Part shown: positions 1 through 6,734 of the stretch, piece after piece
How the letters are laid out: each line of letters opens with the position of its first letter
How positions within the stretch are numbered: the stretch's first letter is position 1
From: Pseudodesulfovibrio sp.
Lineage (GTDB): Bacteria; Desulfobacterota; Desulfovibrionia; Desulfovibrionales; Desulfovibrionaceae
NCBI GenBank assembly: GCA_022712815.1
Contig: JAFLJW010000140.1
Span: 1-8,634, forward strand
DNA: 8,634 nt
Direction of reading: 5' to 3'
Notes under the pieces: model-generated
Database searches by the model: none
What the model saw: the letters and a program-made list of their open reading frames with translations, nothing else
What the model was told of the DNA's origin: nothing
Position numbers and translations under genes: made by a program

Positions 1-494
1 TCAATTTGCTCCTGAGACAAGTTCACTTTAGCCATAGCGTCCCCATATTCATTCCAAACAAAAAGCATTTTCCTATATTTTTCAAGCATTGGATAGGGGC
101 TATTAAAGTCGTAGGATTCTTTGCCATATGTCAGTTCTTGATATCGGCCCAAATCAAATATGAAGTAAGAACAGTATGCATACTGTTCAGTCTCATTGTT
201 CCCATCAAATCCAGGGAACCGCCACTTTGGATTATCAATATTTCTTGTATTATTTATTTTGAAGCATGAAAAAGCAATTGCCCTATACATTTCAAGGATG
301 GACAGAACTTCCTCACAATCTTCAATGGACATATCGTCTTCTATGCCATCAAACAGCCAACTATAATGTAACGCATATCCTGCCTCAAGAGCTGTCCGTT
401 TGTTCACATAGCCCTTAGCATTAGATGGGTCGACCTTTTCAAGAATAGCATACTGATTGATGAGAACAAGGCGATCCTTTTTCGTCAGTTCCAT
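1..494 (-). CDS. yfbU: YfbU-family (UPF0304) protein, 3' end cut by window edge
   Basis: Translating the minus strand from the ATG at 492-494 gives 164 open codons to the window edge. The protein begins MELTKKDRLVLINQYAILEK and contains VDPSNAKGY, LSILEMYRAI, FPGFDGNNE, PMLEKYRKMLFVW and finally LSQEQI. This follows E. coli YfbU (LILSNQYKMM, LDPANAERY, MEMYHAL, FLGFDA, MWEKYQRMLNVW, LSANEI) from end to end. E. coli YfbU is about 164 residues, so only a few C-terminal residues should be missing. The biochemical role of the family is not established; it is a small soluble protein with no signal peptide or membrane segment. A GGAG ribosome-binding site lies 6-7 bases upstream of the ATG. The gene is visibly A/T-richer than the rest of the window and uses codons such as ATA, AGA and TTA that are rarer in its neighbours. 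This hints at acquisition by transfer, which is inference. Confidence 0.85.
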   Translation of the reverse strand, partial: MELTKKDRLVLINQYAILEKVDPSNAKGYVNKRTALEAGYALHYSWLFDGIEDDMSIEDCEEVLSILEMYRAIAFSCFKINNTRNIDNPKWRFPGFDGNNETEQYAYCSYFIFDLGRYQELTYGKESYDFNSPYPMLEKYRKMLFVWNEYGDAMAKVNLSQEQI

Positions 495-546
495 TATAAA
501 CTCCAATTTTATAGATGAAGGGGAAATGTTTTTTTTAACACCATAT

Positions 547-575
547 TGCATACCATGTACGCATTCGTCATTCAA
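547..575 (-). promoter_or_regulatory. Candidate promoter with overlapping operator-like inverted repeat, upstream of yfbU
   Basis: On the minus strand a -35-like TTGAAT (570-575) is followed, after 17 bases, by a -10-like TATGCA (547-552). The start of transcription would lie about 45 bases upstream of the yfbU ATG. The spacer and -10 are covered by a 17-base interrupted inverted repeat at 547-563: TGCATAC, three bases CAT, then GTACGCA, with 6 of 7 pairs matching. Dyads of this size at a promoter are typical of dimeric repressor sites. No regulator gene is in the window, so the factor is unknown. The -10 match is poor, hence low confidence. Confidence 0.3.
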
Positions 576-600
576 GCGGGATAAAAATTAAAAACCCAAT

Positions 601-637
601 AAAGAAAGCCTCTTGTTATCCAAGGGGCTTTCTTTTT
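601..637 (+). terminator. Intrinsic terminator, probably bidirectional, without an obvious upstream plus-strand gene
   Basis: A 15-bp stem (601-615 with 621-635, one G-U pair) closes a 5-base loop TTATC. On the plus strand it is followed by a T-run at 633-637. On the minus strand the stem is followed by TTTATTGGG and then T-rich sequence, so it may also work leftward. No plus-strand gene ends just before it. It may serve a small RNA, a gene lost when yfbU arrived, or leftward transcription that has run past the 1273 stop of the ADP-ribosylglycohydrolase gene. Confidence 0.8.
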
Positions 638-712
638 ACAGGCACAAACTTCCAAGGTCCGATTCTTGCTAGGTTTCAACAGGTGGTAATTTCTTCCTGA
701 ATGGAGCAAGCC

Positions 713-1276
713 ATGATCGACCCCGTAGGTACCAAATCAATATTTCCCTGCACCGGATGCAACGTCAAAGACGCGCGCAAACTGATCCGCACTGCCGAAG
801 ACGGCGAATTATCCCTTGTTCCCGAAAAGACTGAAGAAGAAAAACAGCTTGAATCATCCAGCTTTTCCTGCAGCAAGCAACTGACGCCGGAAGAGGAAAA
901 GCGCGTGCTTTTCCTCAGGAACATGCTCTCCCAGATACTTGCCCTGGCTGGCGGTCAGCCCACTGATGAGCAAAAATCGCGTATCAGGGAAATCGAACAG
1001 GAACTGGAAAAAATCACCGGGATCAAAACGCGCTCCCGCATCTCGGATGCAACATCCAAGATGCCAGGCAAGAGTGATGAAGAAAAAGAAGAAGAGCAGC
1101 AGGAAAAACAGATGCGCGGTATCGACCCAAAAGAAGCAATTCACAACAACATTCCGGAGATGACTACTAAAGACGGTTCGGCAACCATGCAGATATTGAG
1201 ACGCAATGGTATCGCAGCATACCTGAAAGACACGGACTTCGGGACGTTGGGCGGCATCACCTCAATCAAGGCTTAG
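713..1276 (+). CDS. Uncharacterised soluble charged protein (187 aa)
   Basis: I do not recognise a named family. I chose the ATG at 713 over the in-frame ATG at 701. A GGAG at 703-706 sits six bases before 713, whereas the only purine-rich site before 701 (AGGTGG, 681-686) is too far away. The protein starts MIDPVGTKSIFPCTGC, with a single CxxC at residues 13-16. Residues about 55-105 (LTPEEEKRVLFLRNML onward) look like charged amphipathic helices that could form a coiled coil. Residues about 117-135 are a Glu/Lys/Gln-rich stretch. The C-terminus (MQILRRNGIAAYLKD, then a Gly-rich end) is less charged. There is no signal peptide or membrane segment. The 'LTPEEEKRV..L' stretch faintly recalls helical segments of SprA-related proteins, but the metalloprotease-like HExxH part of that family is absent, so I do not assign it. 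The TAG stop overlaps the stop of the convergent gene by four bases. Codon choice (many third-position C/G) supports this frame. Confidence 0.75.
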   Translation: MIDPVGTKSIFPCTGCNVKDARKLIRTAEDGELSLVPEKTEEEKQLESSSFSCSKQLTPEEEKRVLFLRNMLSQILALAGGQPTDEQKSRIREIEQELEKITGIKTRSRISDATSKMPGKSDEEKEEEQQEKQMRGIDPKEAIHNNIPEMTTKDGSATMQILRRNGIAAYLKDTDFGTLGGITSIKA

Positions 1277-2259
1277 CTTAAGACTGATGCCACCTTCCCG
1301 GCATTTGCCAGAATCTCATCCTTGTCCGCCAATCCATCGACAAACCGTTTTGGAATTCCTGCAAGGCCGACCATGGCCCCGGCCAATGCGCCGGTCATGG
1401 ACGCGCGGCCCATGTTGTTTCCGCCACCATTGACGGCAGTGAGCACAGCGGTTTCAAAATCCCCCTCGAACCGATTCGCAAGCCAGTAGGCCGCCGGGGT
1501 CAAAAAGCCGAGCTGGCAAGCCAGACCATAGATTTGTGCGATGGAATGGGCAGGCTCGACAACGATCTCTCTGTTTTTTGCCGCATCACAAATGAACGCG
1601 GGATGCAAAAAAACATCTATGAATGCCCGGTCCACTTCGTTTTGCGCCCAGCCAGTGAGTGCCTTGCCCGAATTATTAAGCCCCACTCCGCGAATCAACC
1701 GACAGACGGAAAGGATAAAGGCAAGGGACTGCGCCTTGATGAACGGCTCGGCATGGGTCAGGTGAATATTGTGCATGGCCTGGGCAGCCAGATCACGCGG
1801 CTTGTCCGCATAACGTGCAGCCAACATGACACCGCGAATGGCTGCCTCCGCAGTATCCGCGCTGCCGGCAGCTTCACTCCACGAAATATCAGTCTTGCGT
1901 GCCTGCCAGACCTCGCGCATGGCGATATCGGTATAGCGACCACCTTGCGGTGTTCCATCCAGCGTATCGAGGAAAGCATCGAATTTGGCAGTAAAATCCG
2001 GTTCGTCGTATTCGCCCTTGTCCGCCAAAGACTGAAGGATGAGCATGGAGACCTGTCCGGTCTGCGAAACATCACCCGCCTTGCAGCCATCGTGATACCG
2101 TCCCGCTCGGGGAGCATGATAGTCAGTAATCCACTGACCAAAATCCGCCCGGAGTTCTTCGAGGTCGTAATACCAATGCGGCCCAAGCCCCAAAGCATCG
2201 CCCACGAACAGGCCGACAACGGCACCCATGGCCCGATCTTTTCTACTCAGTTCCGCCAT
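1273..2259 (-). CDS. ADP-ribosylglycohydrolase / crystallin J1-like family protein with altered metal-binding motifs
   Basis: The protein has 328 residues, normal for the DraG/ARH fold (all-helical, PF03747 type). Family marks are the N-terminal GLFVGDALG (residues 16-24), a THAEP motif (168-172), and the C-terminal helix GALAGAMVGLAGIP (290-303). Classical members remove ADP-ribose from proteins using two Mg ions, held by an (S/T)DDT motif near the N-terminus and a GGDTDT motif near the C-terminus. Here those sites read DVSQTGQ (63-69) and GGGNNMGRA (278-286), so most acidic ligands are missing. This resembles, from memory, the crystallin J1-like branch, so hydrolase activity should not be assumed. 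The start is the ATG at 2257-2259, with AGGAGG seven bases upstream. Only 30 bases separate it from the lon stop, so it is probably co-transcribed with lon. No signal peptide is seen. The link to proteolysis is inference from position only. Confidence 0.85.
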   Translation of the reverse strand: MAELSRKDRAMGAVVGLFVGDALGLGPHWYYDLEELRADFGQWITDYHAPRAGRYHDGCKAGDVSQTGQVSMLILQSLADKGEYDEPDFTAKFDAFLDTLDGTPQGGRYTDIAMREVWQARKTDISWSEAAGSADTAEAAIRGVMLAARYADKPRDLAAQAMHNIHLTHAEPFIKAQSLAFILSVCRLIRGVGLNNSGKALTGWAQNEVDRAFIDVFLHPAFICDAAKNREIVVEPAHSIAQIYGLACQLGFLTPAAYWLANRFEGDFETAVLTAVNGGGNNMGRASMTGALAGAMVGLAGIPKRFVDGLADKDEILANAGKVASVLS

Positions 2260-2289
2260 GAGCAGTCCTCCTGTCCGAACGAATCAACG

Positions 2290-3246
2290 CTATTGACGCG
2301 CGGTTTTTTGCAGGGCTTCCTTCAAAAGACCATTGGAAAGCGGCGGTTCGCCATGCTGCGTATCCCAAACAGTTTCAGGGCCGCCCTCAAGGGCCTTGTC
2401 AATGACTTCATCCATATTCCTGACCGGGATAATCTCAAGATCCTTGAGAATGTCCTTGGGGACATCCTTGAGATTCTTTTCATTCTCCGCCGGGATGAGC
2501 ACGGTCTTGATCAGACCGCGATGGGCGGCCAGAAGCTTCTCACGCAATCCGCCGATGGGCAGAATCCGTCCGCGCAGGGTAATCTCACCGGTCATGGCAA
2601 GATCGTTACGAATGGGAATATTGAGCAGCGCGGAAATAAGTGCAGAGGTCAGCGTGATACCGGCACTGGGACCATCCTTGGGCGTTGCTCCGTCCGGGAC
2701 ATGGATATGAATATCCACACTCTTGTAGAAGTCCGGCTTCAATCCGAGCAGGTCTGAACGGGCGCGGATATAGGAAACAGCCGCACGCGCAGATTCCTGC
2801 ATGACATCGCCGAGCTTACCGGTAATCTCCACCTTGCCCTTGCCGGGCATGAGTACGACCTCAACCAGCAGCATTTCGCCGCCGAGCTGGGTCCAGGCAA
2901 GGCCGTTGCAAACACCGACCTGAGCTTTTTCTTCCCGCTCACCGTAAGTAAACTTGGTCACGCCAAGCATCTTCTCAAGACTCTGCTTGCTTATGTGGAT
3001 GACCTTTTCTCGGTCATTATCCTCGACAATCTTCATGGCGGACTTGCGACAGATGGCTGCGATTTCGCGCTCCAGATTACGCACCCCCGCTTCCTTGGTA
3101 TAATATCGAACCACGTTCAGGATGGCGTTTTCAGAGAACTTCAGATTATCCGTCTTCAGTCCATGCTGCTCAATCTGCTTGGGCAGCAAAAATCCCTTGG
3201 CAATTTCAACCTTCTCGGTTTCCAGATAACCGGGCAGGCGAATGAT
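2290..3246 (-). pseudogene. lon: Lon C-terminal part (AAA+ lid and protease domain), beyond an in-frame amber codon
   Basis: This is the direct in-frame continuation of the upstream Lon segment (codons 504-821 of the joined gene, then TAG). It begins IIRLPGYLETEKVEIAKGFL, the normal Lon sequence after 'DRME'. It contains the sensor-2 region AGVRNLEREI and the serine protease motif KDGPSAG (Ser697 in joined numbering). GGLREKLLAA carries the catalytic Lys740. The 43-residue Ser-Lys spacing equals that of E. coli Lon (679 and 722). No frameshift or further stop is present, so the lesion is a single codon. The first in-frame initiation-type codon after the amber is TTG at 3187-3189; the AAGGGA just before it lies too close to be a convincing ribosome-binding site. 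A 299-residue restart product is therefore possible but not supported. The final stop is TAG with a backup TGA two codons later. If the amber is a sequencing error, this and the next entry are one intact 821-residue Lon. Confidence 0.9.
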
Positions 3247-3249
3247 CTA
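3247..3249 (-). other. In-frame amber codon (TAG) interrupting lon at codon 503
   Basis: The minus strand reads CAG GAT CGC ATG TAG ATC ATT CGC, that is Q-D-R-M-stop-I-I-R. Lon proteins normally read DRME(V/I)IR here, so the amber replaces a conserved Glu. GAG to TAG is a single G-to-T change. Both flanks are in the same frame and match Lon throughout. The base after the stop is A, which is not a known strong readthrough context. No stem-loop that would suggest programmed recoding was noticed. Confidence 0.9.
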
Positions 3250-4755
3250 CATGCGATCCTGCAACGGCAGAGGAATACCTTCCAGGCTATTGGCCGTGGT
3301 GATGAAAAAGACCTTGGACAGATCGTAATCAAGGTCCAGATAGTGATCGTTGAAAGCGTAATTCTGTTCCGGGTCAAGCACCTCAAGCAACGCAGAGGAA
3401 GGATCGCCCCGGAAATCGGCACTCATCTTGTCCACTTCATCCAGACAGATAACCGGATTGTTGTACTTCACCCTTTTGAGCGACTGAATGATCTTGCCGG
3501 GCATGGCACCGACATATGTACGCCTGTGCCCGCGAATCTCGGCTTCATCACGCACCCCGCCCAGCGACAGACGCAGGAACTCGCGGTCCATGGACCGGGC
3601 AATGGATTTGGCGATGGATGTCTTGCCCACACCGGGAGGGCCGACAAAGCACAGAATCGGACCTTTCATGGTCTCGACAAGCGTCTGCACGGCCAGATAC
3701 TCAAGGATACGCTCCTTGGGCTTTTGCAGACCGAAATGATCTTCATCAAGGATTGTGCGGGCCAACTTGATGTCAACATCAGAGTCGTCCTTGATATCGT
3801 CCCACGGCAGGTCGAGAATCCAGTCGATATAGTTGCGAACCACGGTGTACTCAGCACTGCTGGGCTGCATGGTCCGCATTTTCTTGATTTCCTTGTGAAC
3901 ACGCGCACGGTTCTCATCGTTCATGGTCTTGGCTTCGAGCTGATCTTCCAGCTCCAGAGCCTCGGCCTGGGGATCGTCCTCGCGGCCCATCTCCTTGTTG
4001 ATCGCCTTGACCTGTTCGTTGAGATAGTATTCGCGCTGATTTTTCTCCATCTGATCTTTGACACGTCCCTTGACGCGCTTCTCGATGGAGACGATTTCTA
4101 TTTCGCCAAGCAACAATTCATAGACCTGCTCCAACCGTATGAAAGGATCAAGCTCTTCGAGAATTTCCTGCTTGCGCGCAAAATCAATCTTTAAATGCGG
4201 CATGACCTGATCGGCAAGCTGACCCGGTTCCTTGATGGTGCTCATGGCCAAAATGGCTTCGGGAGCCACTTTTTTGTTGACCCTGCCAAATTCATCCAGA
4301 GATTCATGGATGGCCCGGATGAGAGCCTTGGCCTCAGGCGTGGCCTTGAGATTCTCTGTCAGGGAGGTGACCTGAACCTTGGGATAATCGCCTTCTTCCT
4401 CGACATCATATGAAATTTTGCCGCCGTCAGATTCCCATGTGGCACGGGAAACGCCCTCGAACAACACCTTGATGGTGCCGTCGGGAAGCCTGAGCATCTG
4501 CAATATCTTGCTGACCGTACCGATCTCATAAAGATCGTCCGGTTCAGGATGTTCTTTTTCAGGGGTTTTCTGGGTAACCAGAAAAATTTGCTTGCCGTAA
4601 TCGGCAACAGCGGTCTCAATGGCCTTGATGGAGGCCTCGCGGCCAACAAACAAAGGCACAATGGACCGGGGAAACATGACAACTTCCCTCAGGGACATCA
4701 TGGGGAGAGTCAATATCTCAGGGGATTTCTTGCCGTCAAAACCAAAAGTCGGCAT
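3247..4755 (-). CDS. lon: Lon protease N-terminal part (substrate domain and AAA+ core), ending at a premature amber stop
   Basis: Lon is a cytoplasmic ATP-dependent serine protease that unfolds and degrades misfolded and regulatory proteins as a hexamer. This open frame encodes 502 residues of a family usually near 800. Residues about 10-205 are the N-terminal substrate-binding domain (LPMMSLREVVMFP, PLFVGRE). Residues about 205-300 are the helical, coiled-coil-rich linker (REYYLNEQVKAINKEMG). The AAA+ core follows, with Walker A GPPGVGKTS (372-380), Walker B VICLDE (435-440), sensor 1 FFITTANS (483-490) and the arginine finger in QDRM (Arg501). Translation then meets TAG, so as written the product lacks the small lid and the protease domain. 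It might bind ATP but cannot cleave protein. The ATG at 4753-4755 has GGAGG five bases upstream. The 113-base gap to clpX allows an own promoter. A nonsense mutation, a sequencing error or readthrough are the alternatives. Confidence 0.93.
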   Translation of the reverse strand: MPTFGFDGKKSPEILTLPMMSLREVVMFPRSIVPLFVGREASIKAIETAVADYGKQIFLVTQKTPEKEHPEPDDLYEIGTVSKILQMLRLPDGTIKVLFEGVSRATWESDGGKISYDVEEEGDYPKVQVTSLTENLKATPEAKALIRAIHESLDEFGRVNKKVAPEAILAMSTIKEPGQLADQVMPHLKIDFARKQEILEELDPFIRLEQVYELLLGEIEIVSIEKRVKGRVKDQMEKNQREYYLNEQVKAINKEMGREDDPQAEALELEDQLEAKTMNDENRARVHKEIKKMRTMQPSSAEYTVVRNYIDWILDLPWDDIKDDSDVDIKLARTILDEDHFGLQKPKERILEYLAVQTLVETMKGPILCFVGPPGVGKTSIAKSIARSMDREFLRLSLGGVRDEAEIRGHRRTYVGAMPGKIIQSLKRVKYNNPVICLDEVDKMSADFRGDPSSALLEVLDPEQNYAFNDHYLDLDYDLSKVFFITTANSLEGIPLPLQDRM

Positions 4756-4824
4756 GGATTCCTCCGCGGGTTGTATATATGGCTAAATCTGCTTCTCCGG
4801 GCGAACAATTACCCTCAATAAAGG

Positions 4825-4852
4825 AAAGTAAGAACGCCGGGCCTATTGTCAA
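4825..4852 (-). promoter_or_regulatory. Possible lon promoter
   Basis: In the clpX-lon gap the minus strand has a perfect -35 hexamer TTGACA (4847-4852). After 16 bases it is followed by TACTTT (4825-4830), a poor -10. Transcription would start about 65 bases before the lon ATG. I saw no convincing heat-shock sigma-32 site (CTTGAA with CCCAT) and no CIRCE-type inverted repeat in this gap. lon could equally be transcribed from the clpP promoter. Confidence 0.25.
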
Positions 4853-4868
4853 TTATCCGAGTCTCTGA

Positions 4869-6122
4869 TTAGGCGGATTTGACTTCCTGATGGTAAAGAA
4901 GCAGCGGCTCCATGTCGTTTTCCACTACGGCCTGGTTGATTATGCACTCACGCACATCGGGAAGCGATGGCAGCTTGTACATGATCTCAAGCATCGTTTT
5001 TTCAATGACGTTTCGCAGACCGCGAGCACCAGTTTTACGCTCAATGGCCTGCTTGGCAATGGAGGTCATGGCGTTCTCGGTGAAAGTCAGTTCCACCTTG
5101 TCCAGTTCAAAAAGCTTGCGATACTGCTTGAGCAAGGCATTCTTGGGTTCCTGAAGGATGCGAATCAAATCATCCTCGGTCAATTCCTCAAGCGCAGTCT
5201 GCACAGGGATACGACCAACAAATTCAGGAATAAGACCGAACTTGATGAGATCCATTGGCTGAGACTGTGCAAGCAGCTCGCTCATGGGCACCTCTTTCTT
5301 GGCCTCCACCTTGGCACCGAAGCCCATACCTGACCCCTGACTGCGCTGCTGGACAATCTTGTCCAGCCCGATGAACGCGCCACCAAGAATAAAGAGAATA
5401 TTCGAGGTATCCATGCGGATGAATTCCTGCTGGGGGTGCTTGCGTCCGCCCTTGGGAGGAATATTGGCCTCGGTTCCCTCAATGATCTTGAGCAACGCCT
5501 GCTGGACACCTTCGCCGGACACATCGCGGGTAATGGACGGACCATCGCCCTTGCGTGCGACTTTGTCGATCTCATCAATGTAAATGATACCCCGACTGGC
5601 GGAATCAATGTCATAGTCGGCATTTTGCAGCAGTTGGACCAGAATGTTTTCGTCATCCTCACCAACATAACCGGCTTCGGTCAAAGTGGTCGCGTCCGCA
5701 ATGGCGAACGGCACTTTGAGCACACGGGCCAGCGTCTGGGCCAACAAGGTCTTGCCGGAACCGGTGGGACCGATAAGCAGAATATTGCTCTTGTCGATCT
5801 CCACTTCGTCAGAACCAGTGTTGGCCGCTGCATAAAAAACACGCTTGTAGTGATTGTGCACGGCAACAGACAGAATTTTTTTGGTCTGTTCCTGGCCGAT
5901 GACGTACTCGTCCAGCAGAGCCTTGATCTCCTGCGGCGGCAACAGACGGCCATCTTCGAATTCTTCGCTGATGGTCTCCTGAGCCATAATATCATTGCAC
6001 AGGCTGACGCATTCGTCACAGATATAAACATCAGGACCGGCGATCAGCCGCTGGACATCCACCTGAGTCTTGCCGCAAAAGGAACAAGTCAGTTCAGATG
6101 AAGTTGTATTCTTATCAGTCAT
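4869..6122 (-). CDS. clpX: ClpX, ATP-dependent unfoldase of the ClpXP protease
   Basis: ClpX is a hexameric AAA+ unfoldase that recognises substrates and feeds them into ClpP in the cytoplasm. The 417 residues match the usual length. The N-terminal zinc-binding domain has Cys13, Cys16, Cys35 and Cys38. Walker A is GPTGSGKT (118-125) and Walker B is IIYIDEIDK (179-187). Pore loop 1 is GYVG (151-154), and the box SITRDVSGEGVQQALLK is intact. The arginine finger is in EFVGRIP (Arg304) and sensor 2 in GARGLR (Arg370). The ClpP-docking loop reads MGF (266-268) where many ClpX have IGF or LGF. Residue 157 is Asp in GEDDENI, where nearly all ClpX I know have Val (GEDVENI). The ATG at 6120-6122 starts three bases after the clpP stop, with GAAGGG-type purines overlapping the end of clpP. 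This suggests translational coupling and roughly matched output of the two subunits. Confidence 0.97.
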   Translation of the reverse strand: MTDKNTTSSELTCSFCGKTQVDVQRLIAGPDVYICDECVSLCNDIMAQETISEEFEDGRLLPPQEIKALLDEYVIGQEQTKKILSVAVHNHYKRVFYAAANTGSDEVEIDKSNILLIGPTGSGKTLLAQTLARVLKVPFAIADATTLTEAGYVGEDDENILVQLLQNADYDIDSASRGIIYIDEIDKVARKGDGPSITRDVSGEGVQQALLKIIEGTEANIPPKGGRKHPQQEFIRMDTSNILFILGGAFIGLDKIVQQRSQGSGMGFGAKVEAKKEVPMSELLAQSQPMDLIKFGLIPEFVGRIPVQTALEELTEDDLIRILQEPKNALLKQYRKLFELDKVELTFTENAMTSIAKQAIERKTGARGLRNVIEKTMLEIMYKLPSLPDVRECIINQAVVENDMEPLLLYHQEVKSA

Positions 6123-6125
6123 TCC

Positions 6126-6734
6126 TTACCCTTCTTTACCTTCTTCCACATCCGCCCTGGATGTCATGACCTTGTCGATAAGGCCATACTTCAGGGCATC
6201 TTCGGACGACATAAAATAATCACGTTCAGTATCCTTGCGGATCTTTTCCAATTTCTGCCCGGTATGCAACACCAGAATATCATTGAGCTCATCCCTGAGA
6301 CGCAAGATTTCCTTGGCCTGGATATTGATATCCGTAGCCTGCCCCTGAGCACCGCCGAGGGGCTGATGAATCATGATGCGGCTATGAGGCAGGGAATAGC
6401 GCATACCGGCCTCTCCCGCTCCAAGCAACAATGCGCCCATGCTGGCGGCCTGTCCCATACAGAGAGTGGCCACCGGTGCCGCAATATACTGCATCGTGTC
6501 GTAAATCGCCATCCCGGCGGAAACCGATCCGCCCGGAGAGTTGATGTACATATAGATTTCCTTTTCCGGGTCCTCGGACTCCAAAAAAAGAAGCTGAGCG
6601 CAAATAAGGCTTGAAACGTGATCGTCGATACCGCTGCCAAGCAAGATAATCCGGTCTTTCAACAGACGGGAATAAATGTCGTACGCACGTTCGGTGCGAC
6701 CGGTCGTTTCTATGACCATCGGAATGGCGACCAT
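6126..6734 (-). CDS. clpP: ClpP, proteolytic subunit of the Clp protease
   Basis: ClpP is the serine peptidase that forms a two-ring, 14-subunit chamber and degrades proteins delivered by ClpX. The protein has 202 residues, a normal length. The N-terminus PMVIETTGRTERAYDIYSRLLKDRI is the standard family opening. The catalytic triad is visible: Ser98 in MGQAASMGA, His123 in IMIHQP, and Asp172 in the TERDYFMS segment. The oxyanion-type SPGGSV loop is at 66-71. The start is the ATG at 6732-6734, with AAGGAG six bases upstream. It is followed after three bases by clpX, the usual operon order. The 5' leader is about 110 bases if the predicted promoter at 6851-6879 is used. That leader contains a small overlapping open frame, listed separately. 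Nothing suggests damage to the gene. Confidence 0.97.
   Translation of the reverse strand: MVAIPMVIETTGRTERAYDIYSRLLKDRIILLGSGIDDHVSSLICAQLLFLESEDPEKEIYMYINSPGGSVSAGMAIYDTMQYIAAPVATLCMGQAASMGALLLGAGEAGMRYSLPHSRIMIHQPLGGAQGQATDINIQAKEILRLRDELNDILVLHTGQKLEKIRKDTERDYFMSSEDALKYGLIDKVMTSRADVEEGKEG

Noticed and set aside
6..269. 87-codon plus-strand frame at the left edge
   Set aside because: It is antisense to the YfbU-family gene, whose minus-strand translation matches YfbU along its whole length.
637..665. Sigma-54-type promoter (GGCAC ... TTCC) before the hypothetical gene
   Set aside because: The invariant GG and GC dinucleotides are not both present at the required spacing.
701..712. ATG at 701 as the start of the plus-strand hypothetical gene
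   Set aside because: No ribosome-binding site at suitable distance; the in-frame ATG at 713 has GGAG six bases upstream, and that GGAG lies within the extra codons.
1534..2757. 407-codon plus-strand open frame
   Set aside because: It lies antisense to the ADP-ribosylglycohydrolase gene and the end of lon, both of which have clear family motifs; its translation shows no recognisable domain.
3187..3189. TTG as a genuine restart making a free Lon protease domain
   Set aside because: No properly spaced ribosome-binding site; an interrupted gene explains the data more simply.
3247..3249. Frameshift as the cause of the lon interruption
   Set aside because: Both segments are in the same reading frame (522 codons between the two start codons), so this is a nonsense codon.
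2995..4194. 399-codon plus-strand open frame
   Set aside because: It is the antisense shadow of lon; long antisense frames are a by-product of the codon bias here.
4756..4868. Heat-shock (sigma-32) promoter or CIRCE element before lon
   Set aside because: No CTTGAA / CCCAT pair and no TTAGCACTC-type inverted repeat found in the gap.
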